Origin: Mesorhizobium sp. J428
Lineage (GTDB): Bacteria > Pseudomonadota > Alphaproteobacteria > Rhizobiales > Rhizobiaceae
Assembly: GCF_024699925.1 (NCBI RefSeq)
Contig: NZ_JAJOMX010000001.1
Span: 310,001 to 374,000 of the forward strand
Length of the DNA stretch: 64,000 nucleotides
Direction: 5' to 3'
Shown here: positions 56,342 to 64,000 of the stretch, piece by piece
Layout of the letters: each line of letters starts with the position of its first letter
Numbering within the stretch: position 1 is the stretch's first letter
Notes under the pieces: generated by a model
Databases searched by the model: none
Seen by the model: the letters and a program-made list of their open reading frames with translations, nothing else
What the model was told of the DNA's origin: nothing
Position numbers and translations under genes: made by a program

Positions 56342-56621
56342 GCTTTCGCCGCGGGCAGAGGGCGATCTCGAGCGGCTTTATCGCGAAGGCTTCGACCGCT
56401 TCGGGGAGAAGCAGGCCGATCTCTATGCGCTAGACCTGATTAAAGCCTTCGAACTGCTCGGCGAAAATCCGGGAATGGCGCGGCTGAGATATGAGATCGA
56501 GCCGCCGGTCCGTATCCACCCGCATCGCTCTCATATGATCGTCTACGAAGAGGTGGACGACCTGGTCGTCATCCTCCGCATCCGCCACGCGCGCGAAAAC
56601 TGGGCCGAGCAGCCGTTCTAG
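56331..56621 (+). CDS. parE: ParE-family type II toxin
   Basis: A 96-residue RelE/ParE-fold toxin: RLSPRAEGDLERLYREG, a central FELLGENPGMARLRYEI segment and RIHPHRSHMIVYEEVDDLVVILRIRHARENW at the end (the conserved RxxHxxR tail region). Starts at GTG 56331, overlapping parD. ParE proteins usually poison DNA gyrase. The in-frame ATG at 56301 would be deep within parD and is less likely. Its 3' end overlaps the next convergent gene by four bases. Confidence 0.9.
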   Translation: MPYRLSPRAEGDLERLYREGFDRFGEKQADLYALDLIKAFELLGENPGMARLRYEIEPPVRIHPHRSHMIVYEEVDDLVVILRIRHARENWAEQPF

Positions 56622-56875
56622 TCCGCCGTCGGCAACCTTCGCATGGTGAACTCGATTACGTCGTCGGGGCGTTCGCGCCAGCTTTCGATCGCGGTCCAGT
56701 AGGCCTGCTTCGGCCAGCGGTCGAACCATTCGCGGGCCTTCTGGCGGGCGACCGGGCGAGGCAGTGCGAAGGTCTCGCGCACGAAGCCGTCGCGGGGAAG
56801 GCGTATCCCCTCGGCTCTCTGCCGGTTCAGACTTCGTTTCAGGCCGTCCAGCGGCGGCCGTGTCGGAGTGCCCAC
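56618..56875 (-). CDS. Small hypothetical protein
   Basis: An 85-residue protein starting at GTG 56875 with AAGGAGG upstream. Trp/Arg-rich: [20 protein letters not shown], ending [10 protein letters not shown]. No family recognised. It converges with parE and is divergent from hemF, so it stands alone. The strong ribosome binding site supports expression. Confidence 0.68.
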   Translation of the reverse strand: MGTPTRPPLDGLKRSLNRQRAEGIRLPRDGFVRETFALPRPVARQKAREWFDRWPKQAYWTAIESWRERPDDVIEFTMRRLPTAD

Positions 56876-56961
56876 GCGACATCCTCCTTGACCCGTCTGG
56901 ATTGAAGTTTAGGGATCGCATCCGAAAAAGACGAGTCCTTTGTGGATCGAGCGGAGTGCGC

Positions 56962-57876
56962 ATGGAACGGCCCGAGATCCCGGCAGGCCTGCCGGACGAC
57001 ATCGAAGACAAGAAGGCGGCGGCGCGCGCATGGTTCGAGGAACTGCGCGACCGCATCTGCGCCGGCTTCGAGAAGATCGAGGACGACCTGACGGGGCCGC
57101 AGTCCTCCTGGTCGCCGGGTCGCTTCGAGCGCACGCCCTGGCTGCGCAAGGAGGGCGAAGGCGGCGGCGGGGTGATGTCGATGATGTACGGCCGCGTCTT
57201 CGAGAAGGTCGGCGTCCACACCTCCACCGTCCACGGCGAGTTCTCGCCCGAGTTCCGCAAGCAGATTCCCGGCGCCGAGGACGATCCGCGCTTCTGGGCC
57301 TCCGGCATCTCGCTGATCGCGCATCCGCACAATCCGAACGTGCCGGCCGTGCACATGAACACGCGCATGGTCGTGACCTCGCGGCAGTGGTTCGGCGGCG
57401 GCGCCGACCTGACGCCGGTGCTGGACCGGCGCAGAACGCAGGAGGACGCCGATTCGGTCGCCTTCCACCGCGCGATGCAGTTCGTCTGCGACCGGCACGC
57501 GGCGGTCGCGGACTACGGGCGCTACAAGGCGTGGTGCGACGAGTATTTCTTCCTGCCCCACCGCAACGAGCCGCGCGGCATCGGCGGCATCTTCTACGAC
57601 TGGCTGCATTCGGACGAGGACAAGGGCGGCTGGGCAGCCGACTTCGCCTTCACGCAGGATGTCGGCCGAACCTTCCTCGTCGTCTATGACCACATCCTGC
57701 GCAGGAACTTTAATCTCAACTGGACCGACGCCGACCGCGAGGAGCAGTTGATCCGGCGCGGGCGCTATGTCGAGTTCAACCTGCTCTACGATCGCGGCAC
57801 GACCTTCGGGCTCAGGACCGGCGGCAATGTCGACTCGATCCTGTCGAGCATGCCGCCCGAGGTGAAGTGGCCATGA
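56962..57876 (+). CDS. hemF: Oxygen-dependent coproporphyrinogen III oxidase
   Basis: Heme synthesis step using O2 to convert coproporphyrinogen III to protoporphyrinogen IX. 304 residues. [28 protein letters not shown] and the C-terminal [18 protein letters not shown] are the family's hallmark blocks. The ATG at 56962 ([20 protein letters not shown]) gives the standard length; the upstream ORF is not supported. Coupled by ATGA to the next small gene. Confidence 0.95.
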   Translation: MERPEIPAGLPDDIEDKKAAARAWFEELRDRICAGFEKIEDDLTGPQSSWSPGRFERTPWLRKEGEGGGGVMSMMYGRVFEKVGVHTSTVHGEFSPEFRKQIPGAEDDPRFWASGISLIAHPHNPNVPAVHMNTRMVVTSRQWFGGGADLTPVLDRRRTQEDADSVAFHRAMQFVCDRHAAVADYGRYKAWCDEYFFLPHRNEPRGIGGIFYDWLHSDEDKGGWAADFAFTQDVGRTFLVVYDHILRRNFNLNWTDADREEQLIRRGRYVEFNLLYDRGTTFGLRTGGNVDSILSSMPPEVKWP

Positions 57877-58262
57877 GACGTCTTGCCTTTGCCCTTTTGC
57901 TGATCGTCGTATGGTCCGTCGACAGTCACTCGCAGAGCTCGTCCGAGATCGACGCGACAATAGCGGCGAGCGTCAAGGCGCTAAACCGCGCAGCGCCTAT
58001 AGAGCGAGGAGACTGGATTTTCACCCGAGCAAGCTACGATCGCGCGCGGCGAGCGGTCACCTATCACATCAAGGATAAGACCGCTGTGCTCGCCGAGATA
58101 TCAGTGAAGCGGTACCGCTCCCTGGTGCCGGGTGTGCTCAGGAAGGATGCATGCAGCAAGGTCACAGCCTTCAAGAAGACCGGCGTCACGGTCGTGTATG
58201 TCGTCTCCGACAGAAACGGCCGATTCATAACCAACACGACCATTAAGACTGCAAAGTGCTAG
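57873..58262 (+). CDS. Small exported protein of unknown function
   Basis: A 129-residue protein with a signal peptide ([20 protein letters not shown]). Overlaps the hemF stop (ATGA) and so is translated with it. The mature part has two Cys (KDACSKV and the terminal KTAKC) and a beta-rich [20 protein letters not shown] segment. A composition shift toward AT after residue 40 is noticeable. No family recognised. Confidence 0.7.
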   Translation: MRRLAFALLLIVVWSVDSHSQSSSEIDATIAASVKALNRAAPIERGDWIFTRASYDRARRAVTYHIKDKTAVLAEISVKRYRSLVPGVLRKDACSKVTAFKKTGVTVVYVVSDRNGRFITNTTIKTAKC

Positions 58263-58591
58263 GCACTGGCTACAATCCTGCGTCGTTGTCTTGACCTGTA
58301 GCAATTCGTTTAGCCTGCGCATCGGCGTGACGACATCCGTGTGCGTCGCATAGCCGCTGCGCAGGTCGCCCCATTCCCTCCACAAAGCGTTGAATCCGCT
58401 GGCGAATATGGCAGCGCCGCCGCGCCGGATTTTCTTTTTCGTCTAATGGCGCGGCCGTCTGGCGGGTCTATTTTCCACGCCGTGGCCGGGAAACGCCGGC
58501 GGCTCCCCAAAGCCGCGACACGACGCGACCTGACGGCCATGTCCTGCAGAGCCGCCCCGCGAAGGGCGGCCGATTTTCAGGAGTAACCGAC
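58263..58591. other. Intergenic region without a gene
   Basis: 329 bases before the DUF1344 gene. It must hold that gene's promoter, but I see no convincing boxes, repeat or hairpin. Confidence 0.5.
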
Positions 58592-58855
58592 ATGCGCAAC
58601 CATCTCATTCCCGTTACGGCTGCCGCCCTCGTCGCGGTGTCCTCGTTCGCCTTCGCCGCCACGCAGCATCACGCGACCGGCAGCGTGAAGACCTACGACA
58701 GCAAGGCGATGACGCTCTCGCTCGACGACGGCTCGAGCTACACACTGCCGAAGGGCTTCAAGGATCCGGGCCTGAAGACCGGCGAGAAGGTGAACGTGGC
58801 GTGGCAGCAGAACGGAACCATGAAGATGGTCGACAAGGTCACGATCGAGAAGTGA
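58592..58855 (+). CDS. DUF1344 domain small exported protein
   Basis: An 87-residue exported protein: signal peptide (MRNHLIPVTAAALVAVSSFA, cleavage near FAA) and an OB-like beta domain with ATGSVKTYDSKAMTLSLDDGS and YTLPKGFKDPGLKTGEKV, the DUF1344 pattern common in rhizobia. CAGGAG precedes the ATG. Predicted periplasmic; function unknown. It converges with the 64-residue gene. Confidence 0.85.
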   Translation: MRNHLIPVTAAALVAVSSFAFAATQHHATGSVKTYDSKAMTLSLDDGSSYTLPKGFKDPGLKTGEKVNVAWQQNGTMKMVDKVTIEK

Positions 58856-58901
58856 CCCAAGGCGGCGGCGGGGCCTCGCGCTCCGCCGCCTCGGCCGCCC
58901 C

Positions 58902-59096
58902 TTACTCCCGCACCAACGAGCGCAGCTGGCCGGCGGGCAGATCGGCGATCTGGGACAGGTTCATCGTCTCGAGTTCGGGATGGGCCGAAGGATCGCGCAG
59001 CCAGTCGGCGCAGGCCGCCGCGCAATCGGCGAAGGAGCGCGACACGCCGACGCGGCCGGCGAGATCGGATATCAGGCTCGTCAAAAACTTCAGCAT
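58902..59096 (-). CDS. Small hypothetical protein divergent from a LysR gene
   Basis: A 64-residue protein with GGAGG seven bases before the ATG at 59096. It has FADCAAACADWLRDP, with two Cys, and an acidic/leucine tail (ADLPAGQLRSLVRE). Its pattern is reminiscent of DUF1127/DUF6455-type small proteins, but not enough to assign. Divergence from the GcvA-like regulator suggests regulation by it. Confidence 0.62.
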   Translation of the reverse strand: MLKFLTSLISDLAGRVGVSRSFADCAAACADWLRDPSAHPELETMNLSQIADLPAGQLRSLVRE

Positions 59097-59189
59097 GGCA
59101 GCCTCCGTTCAAGTTTCATGATGCGATCATGCGGCCGAAACGCCGCTTTCTCAATGGAGAATGCCTCGCCGATGATATAGAAAAACTGC

Positions 59190-60110
59190 ATGAACCGTCT
59201 GCAGCGATTCCATATCAACGGCCTCAAGGCACTCGAATCGGTCGGGCGGCTGGGTTCGCTCCAGGCCGCGGCCGACGAGCTCGGCGTGACGCCAGGCGCC
59301 GTCAGCCAGCACCTGATCCGCGCCGAGAAGCAATTGGGCCGCGTCGTCTTCACCCGTACGCCGAAGGGCCTGCTGCCGACGGCGCTCGGCGCCCGCCTCC
59401 TGCCGCGTCTCACCGCGGCGTTCCGCACGCTGGACGACGCGCTCGCCGTCGCCGAGGAGGATCGCGAGCGCGCGCTGACCGTGTCGGTGGCGCCGGTGCT
59501 CGCCTCGAAATGGCTGGTGCCGCGCCTGCCGCGCTTCCGGGCGGCGCATCCCGACATCCGCATCCGCATCGACGCCACGACCGAGATCGTCGACCTCGAT
59601 TCGTCGGACATCGACCTCGCACTGAGGGTCGGCCGCGGCGGCTGGCCGAACGTGCGCCTGCGCCGGATGCTGCCGATGGAGGTCTTTCCCGTCTGCGCGC
59701 CGGCGCTCGCGCAGACGCTGCTGTCGCCGGAGGACCTGCGCCGTGCGCCGATCGTGCTCGATTCCGGCTCGCGCGGCATCTGGGACCATTGGCTGGCGCC
59801 TTACGGGATGAAGGAGGCGGACCTCGGCCCGGCCGACCACTTCACCGACGCCTCGCTGTGCGCCGACGCCGCGATCGGCGGCCAGGGCGTCATGCTCGGC
59901 TGGCACACGCTGGCGGTCGACGCGATCCGGGCCGGGCTTCTCGTCGCCCCCTTTGCTCGCGCGGTCGACATCGGCACCGGCTATTTCGCCGTCACCTCGC
60001 CCACCCGGCCGGAGACCAGGCAGATGAAGGCATTTCTCGCCTGGGTCGAGGAAGAAATGGCCGCGACGGCGCGCGAGTTCGGCAGAGCGCCGGCGGCGAA
60101 AAGGGCCTGA
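59190..60110 (+). CDS. LysR family transcriptional regulator (GcvA-like)
   Basis: A 306-residue LTTR with HTH at residues 7-65 (ALESVGRLGSLQAAADELGVTPGAVSQHL region) and effector domain from about 92. The motif RVGRGGWPNVRLRRML is typical of the GcvA-like subgroup. It is divergent from the 64-residue gene with 93 bases between. It might control that gene; a link to glycine metabolism is only by subgroup resemblance. Confidence 0.92.
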   Translation: MNRLQRFHINGLKALESVGRLGSLQAAADELGVTPGAVSQHLIRAEKQLGRVVFTRTPKGLLPTALGARLLPRLTAAFRTLDDALAVAEEDRERALTVSVAPVLASKWLVPRLPRFRAAHPDIRIRIDATTEIVDLDSSDIDLALRVGRGGWPNVRLRRMLPMEVFPVCAPALAQTLLSPEDLRRAPIVLDSGSRGIWDHWLAPYGMKEADLGPADHFTDASLCADAAIGGQGVMLGWHTLAVDAIRAGLLVAPFARAVDIGTGYFAVTSPTRPETRQMKAFLAWVEEEMAATAREFGRAPAAKRA

Positions 60111-60198
60111 AGCGTGGCGCGGCTTAGAGCGGAACGTACAAGCTCTTGCCGCATTTCCGGCTATACTCGCCGCCCATAACAAGGAAGGGAGAAACGCA

Positions 60199-60384
60199 AT
60201 GAAGGAATTCCACTGCGGTTCACTCGTGCCGGGATGCGAATGGCATACGCGTCATGAGGAAGAAGCCGAGATCATGCGCCGCGCGGTTCAGCACATGCGC
60301 GAGACCCACGGCGAAACCGTCATCCGCGAATCGATGATCGACGCGATCCGCTCACGCATCGAGAAAGTGCGCCACGCGGCCTGA
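60199..60384 (+). CDS. DUF1059 domain small protein
   Basis: A 61-residue protein with the DUF1059 pattern: CGSLVPGCEWHTRHEEEAE, then an AVQHMRETHG helix, ending KVRHAA. Two Cys and several His suggest a small metal site, as in zinc-ribbon-like proteins (inference). GAAGGGAGA precedes the ATG. No known biochemical role. Confidence 0.8.
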   Translation: MKEFHCGSLVPGCEWHTRHEEEAEIMRRAVQHMRETHGETVIRESMIDAIRSRIEKVRHAA

Positions 60385-60422
60385 CGATTGCACTGGCCGG
60401 AATATACTTAACAGTTCATCTG

Positions 60423-60445
60423 CCTGCGGCCATGCCGGCCGCAGG
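60423..60445 (+). terminator. Hairpin after the DUF1059 gene (possible terminator)
   Basis: CCTGCGGCC and GGCCGCAGG form a 9-bp stem with an ATGCC loop; only TAATT follows, so termination is uncertain. Confidence 0.4.
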
Positions 60446-60553
60446 TAATTGCGTGCGAATTCAAGACGTTCCGTAACTTCAAAATAACTCCTGTCTGTCA
60501 TTCTGCGACGAACAACAGGCGTCCAGCCTTTCGTACGCGCCGGAGAGACAGGC

Positions 60554-62042
60554 ATGTTCAAGCGGTTCCTCGGGGCCCGGGGTGGTAACTTTGCGACCGT
60601 CACGGCCGTGGCCTCCCTGCCCCTGATCCTTGCGGCCGGCGTCGCGGTCGACTACACGCGCTATCTCTCGGCCGAAAAGCACCTGCAGGATGTCGCCGAC
60701 GCCGCGGCGCTGGCGATCGCCGCCTCCGATGAGGAGGACGAGACCAAGCTGCGGACGCTCGCCGACAGTTTCATCAGCGGCAACTATTCCGACAGCCGGA
60801 TCCACGAGCTCTCGGTCGCCAGCCTGGACCTCGGCGAGGACCAGGTCGACCTCGCCGTCCAGGGCCGCCTGCCCACCACCTTCATGGGCATTGTCCACTA
60901 CGACTGGCTCGACGTCAGGGCCTCCTCCCTCGCCGTCCGCGCCGTGACCGGCAGCGTCGAGCTGGCGCTGGTGCTCGATAATACGGAGTCGATGACTTAC
61001 GATAACAAGATCGGCACACTGAAGATCGCAGCGTCCAACCTTGCAACCGAGCTGTACCGGAACAAGGACGCAGATGTCCGCATCGCTCTGGTGCCTTATG
61101 CCGAGCAGATCAATATCGGAACGAACAACCGTACTGCGTCCTGGCTTTCGGTTCCTCCCAACTACTCGAAGACGACGACCACCAGCAAGGAGGGATACTG
61201 GCACCAGCCAATGAAGAACACCGACCAGTGCAAGACGTGGAAGGAAGCAGGCAGCCGACTGGTCGAGAAGGACGGCATCTGGGTCACGGAAACTTGGGAC
61301 CGCAGTTGCACGGCGTATGTTCAGGTACCCAAACGGTGATCCGGTATGGATACCGCCGAAGACCACCACGACGACCACAAACTATAAATGGTACGGTTGT
61401 ATCGGCGCACGGGTCAACAACGGCAAGCTGGTGCTTAACGACGAGTCGCCGAACATCAAGTATCCGGGCTACGTCTGGACCAGTCAGAAGTGCCTGACCG
61501 AAATCGTGCCGCTGACGTCGGACGAGAAGAAAATCCAGACAGCCATCACCGGCATGATCACGTCCCGCAGCGGATATATCCCTCAGACCTTCATCCCGAA
61601 CGGCATGATGTGGGGCATAAATGTCCTGTCATCTTCAGAGCCGTATTCCGAAGGTCTCACTTACGATCCTGGCAACCAACGCCCTCGCAAGGTGATCATA
61701 CTGATGACCGACGGCCTTAATACACGACGGATCAACCTAACCGGAACACTGAACACGAACTATCTCGATGGCGGCGCGCTGATAGGCGACACCAACAGCG
61801 CGAATGCTGCACAGCGGGTGCAGACCAACACCGACACCACAACGCTTTGCAACTACGCCAAGACAAATAACATCGAGATATTCACTGTGGCCTTCAAGGT
61901 CGACGACGGCGCGGCGAAGACGATGCTGCAGGGCTGCGCAACCGACGCCGAGCATTATTACGACGCCACCGACTCGGCCGCGCTTCTCGCCGCCTTTTCC
62001 GGCATCGCCCGCTCGCTCAGCCAGGTGCGCCTGGCGCGGTAA
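60554..62042 (+). CDS. TadE/TadG-like pilus assembly protein with von Willebrand A domain, frameshifted at 61324
   Basis: Begins with a short cytoplasmic Arg/Gly start and a TadE-type hydrophobic segment (NFATVTAVASLPLILAAGVAV), then a vWA domain whose metal motif is LDNTESM (about residues 140-146). The first frame stops at 61337-61339 after YVQVPKR; the rest (YPNGDPVWIPPK to SLSQVRLAR) is in the next frame. Removing one G of the GG at 61324-61325 joins VQ to YPNG and gives 495 residues. It also has a Thr-rich stretch. The family acts in Flp-type pilus assembly; no other tad genes are near. Its tail overlaps the CCA enzyme gene by 26 bases. Confidence 0.82.
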
Positions 62043-63282
62043 TGCGCGATAGCAGCTCTTCCCGCGTCAGCTTAAAGCTTGAGGCGGTCCAGTCCGCCTC
62101 GAGCCGGCGCAGCAGGTCGCCCATCGCCGGCCCGGGGGCGATGCCGAGCGCCTGAAGGTCCTTTCCGGCGATCGGAAAGACGGGCCGCTTCCAAGCCGCG
62201 GCGAATTTCAGCAGGCGGCCGTAGCCACCCGCCTCGATCATGTGCTTGTCGCTCGTGCCGGCATAGGCGCGGGCCGAGGCCAGCGCCAGCATCAGTCGGT
62301 CGCGATAAGCCTGCAGGTCACCGCCATAGAGCAGCCTGGCAAAGACCGCCTCCGCCATGTCGTGTGCCGGCAGCGGCGCCGAGGCCCAGGCCACCAGCCG
62401 GTCGCGCTCGCCGTTGGAGAGCTTGAGACGCTCCGCCAGCTCGACCGCCCGCGCCGCGTCAGGCGGGACAATCGCTTCGAGACGGAGCAGCGGATCGGGC
62501 GGCCAGCCGAGATCGCGCTCGGCCGCGACGAGCCCGTGGATGGCGTCGATGCCCCATTTCTCGCTTTCCGGAATGGCGAGGCTCAGCACGCCTGCCTGCC
62601 GCATCCACAGAAGGGCGCGCGACGGATCGGCGGCGCCGAGCAGCTTCTTCAGCTCCGCCCAGATGCGCTCGACCGAGAGGCGGGTCATCCCCTCCTTCAG
62701 CCGCGCGCAGGCCTTCAATCCCGCTGCATCTGGCCGCCCGCCGCCATATTGGGCGAAGAAGCGGAAGAAGCGCAGGATGCGCAGATAGTCTTCCCTGATA
62801 CGGGTCTCGGCGTCGCCGATGAAGCGGATGGTGCGCGTCTCGAGGTCCGCCAGCCCGCCGACGAGGTCGATAACCGTGCCGTCCGCCTCCGCATAGAGCG
62901 CATTGACGGTGAAGTCGCGCCGCTCGGCGTCGGCCTTCCAGTCACGGCCGTAGGAGACGGTCGCATGCCGCCCGTCGGTCGCGATGTCGGCACGCAGCGT
63001 GGTGACCTCGTGCGGCCTGCCGTCGGCGAGCACCGTCACCGTGCCGTGCTCGATGCCCGTGGCAAAGGTGCGGAAGCCGGCGGCCTGCGCACGGCGCACC
63101 GTCTCGTCGGGCAGGGTCGTGGTCGCGATGTCGATGTCGGTGACGGCCTCGCCCAGAAGCGTGTTGCGCACCGCGCCGCCCACCACGCGCGCCTGTTCGC
63201 CGCCCTCCGACAGGACGGCCAGCAGCTTCTGCAACGAAGGCTCGGCCAGCCAGGCGGCCGAGGCGACGGAGGCGCCGCTCAT
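62017..63282 (-). CDS. cca: CCA-adding tRNA nucleotidyltransferase
   Basis: Adds or repairs the CCA end of tRNAs. 421 residues, bacterial class II type: VVGGAVRNTLLGEAVTDIDIATT with the GG and DxD nucleotidyl-transferase motif, the RRDFTVNALY motif and ETRIREDYLRILRFFRF. The C-terminal domain is the usual alpha-helical body. Its start region overlaps the NUDIX gene stop by four bases, giving a coupled NUDIX-cca pair as in other rhizobia. Confidence 0.94.
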   Translation of the reverse strand: MSGASVASAAWLAEPSLQKLLAVLSEGGEQARVVGGAVRNTLLGEAVTDIDIATTTLPDETVRRAQAAGFRTFATGIEHGTVTVLADGRPHEVTTLRADIATDGRHATVSYGRDWKADAERRDFTVNALYAEADGTVIDLVGGLADLETRTIRFIGDAETRIREDYLRILRFFRFFAQYGGGRPDAAGLKACARLKEGMTRLSVERIWAELKKLLGAADPSRALLWMRQAGVLSLAIPESEKWGIDAIHGLVAAERDLGWPPDPLLRLEAIVPPDAARAVELAERLKLSNGERDRLVAWASAPLPAHDMAEAVFARLLYGGDLQAYRDRLMLALASARAYAGTSDKHMIEAGGYGRLLKFAAAWKRPVFPIAGKDLQALGIAPGPAMGDLLRRLEADWTASSFKLTREELLSRITAPGAPG

Positions 63283-63917
63283 GCGTAGAGCCTGTCGTGC
63301 ACCGCGCGGATGATGCCCGCCGTCACGCCCCAGATGTGCCGGCCGTCATAGGGCATGGTGTAGAAATACCGCTCGATATTGTTCCAGATCCGGCTGTCGG
63401 TGTGGTGGTTCGCCGCGTCCATCAGGAAGCGCAGCGGCACCTCGAACGTGTCGTCCACCTCGTCGGGATTGATCGTCAGCGTGAAGCCCGGCCGCACCAC
63501 CGACAGGACCGGCGTGATGCGGAAGCCGCTGCCGCTGTAGTAGTCGGACAGCCTGCCGACGATCTCGATGAACTCCCCCTTGAGCCCGATCTCCTCGTCG
63601 GCCTCACGCATGGCGGCGGCCTCGACCGACGCGTCGCCGGGGTCGACACGGCCGCCGGGAAAGGCGATCTGGCCCGGATGGCTCTTCAGTTTCTCCGTGC
63701 GCTTGGTGAGCAGCATGGTTGCGCCCTCCGGCCGGTCGACGACCGGGACCAGCACGGCCGCCGGCCGCAGCCCGTCGCGGACGATGTCCTTGCGCGAGGC
63801 GGGGTTGAGCCTGTGGTCGCCGTTGACCTCGTCGCCCGGGCCGGGCGCGGCGCGCTGCAGGGCACGCGCCCGGAAATCCGCCGCCGAATAGGGGTTCACC
63901 GTGCGCTGGTCCATCAT
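63279..63917 (-). CDS. CoA pyrophosphatase-type NUDIX hydrolase
   Basis: A 212-residue NUDIX protein with the full box GGRVDPGDASVEAAAMREADEEIG (about residues 86-108). The preceding segment LLTKRTEKLKSHPGQIAFPGG is the NudL/CoA-pyrophosphatase signature, so it should cleave CoA or related dinucleotides. Two adjacent start codons (63917, 63914). Coupled to cca downstream and to the partial gene upstream by short overlaps. Confidence 0.9.
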   Translation of the reverse strand: MMDQRTVNPYSAADFRARALQRAAPGPGDEVNGDHRLNPASRKDIVRDGLRPAAVLVPVVDRPEGATMLLTKRTEKLKSHPGQIAFPGGRVDPGDASVEAAAMREADEEIGLKGEFIEIVGRLSDYYSGSGFRITPVLSVVRPGFTLTINPDEVDDTFEVPLRFLMDAANHHTDSRIWNNIERYFYTMPYDGRHIWGVTAGIIRAVHDRLYA

Positions 63918-64000
63918 TCCCCGCTGAACCGTTCCAGCTGGTCGACGGGCATGACGGGAAACGCCACGCCCTTCGAGCGCACGGCGAACATCGCCTGACC
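63914..64000 (-). CDS. C-terminal end of a gene cut by the window edge (probably DUF1285)
   Basis: The frame reads GQAMFAVRSKGVAFPVMPVD and on to ERFSGE before a TGA overlapping the NUDIX start (ATGA). In rhizobia the gene upstream of NUDIX-cca is often a DUF1285 protein, and the FAVRSKGVAFP ending fits, but only 28 residues are visible. Confidence 0.55.
   Translation of the reverse strand, partial: GQAMFAVRSKGVAFPVMPVDQLERFSGE

Overview
The window is a GC-rich, densely coding chromosomal segment of an alphaproteobacterium, most likely a member of the Hyphomicrobiales close to Phyllobacteriaceae (Mesorhizobium or Aminobacter neighbourhood). This rests on a petABC cytochrome bc1 operon with separate petB and petC, a riboflavin-riboswitch-controlled type II lumazine synthase, a UvrB with long tails at both ends, DUF1127 and DUF1344 small proteins, a MarR/PetR-like regulator cluster beside ilvE, and rhizobial-type palindromic repeats. 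The genus is an inference. No rRNA, tRNA, CRISPR array, insertion sequence or prophage is visible.

Layout. 0.1-1.8 kb: aspartate aminotransferase and a SemiSWEET sugar transporter. 1.8-9.8 kb is accessory: two tandem exported caspase-TPR proteins, an exported protein with a lectin-like look, and a stand-alone metallo-beta-lactamase-fold protein on the other strand. 10-16.5 kb: uvrB, then a same-strand row of a YdeI-like protein, an exported HExxH protein, a small exported protein, a spermidine-synthase-like methyltransferase and a solitary DNA methyltransferase. 16.7-20.6 kb: two cold-shock genes flanking a His/Cys-repeat exported protein, then a glyoxalase-II-like hydrolase, a glycine-rich membrane protein and ilvE. 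20.8-27 kb: MarR regulator plus two-component pair, csaA, a YbjN protein, ubiK, lgt and a MidA-type methyltransferase. 27-33 kb: a glycosyltransferase-like gene, pgeF, a creatinase-like M24 protein, a lipoprotein, prs and a diguanylate cyclase. 33-36.5 kb: a chromate resistance pair and a LysR regulator. 36.6-42.6 kb: FMN riboswitch-ribH2, rplY, pth, an unrecognised gene, ychF, a YiiX-like lipoprotein and corA. 42.7-50 kb: two MaoC-domain genes, an AAA ATPase, apt, a truncated prepilin-peptidase-like gene and petCBA. 50-64 kb: two ABC exporters separated by a 162-bp inverted repeat, trmL, a ParDE module, hemF, small exported proteins, a GcvA-like regulator, a TadG-like pilus protein, a CCA-adding enzyme, a NUDIX hydrolase and the edge of one more gene.

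Six genes (caspase-TPR 1, pth, corA, petB, a small exported protein and the TadG-like gene) are each broken by one base next to a short G or C run, and reading resumes perfectly in the next frame. As petB and pth are core genes, residual sequencing error is the most economical explanation. They are annotated over their full span with the break marked.

The least explained accessory material is the 1.8-9.8 kb block (paired periplasmic caspase-TPR proteins with a lectin-like and an MBL-fold neighbour), the metal-site-like duplicated protein between the cold-shock genes, and the unrecognised gene between pth and ychF. None can be called a new system from sequence alone.
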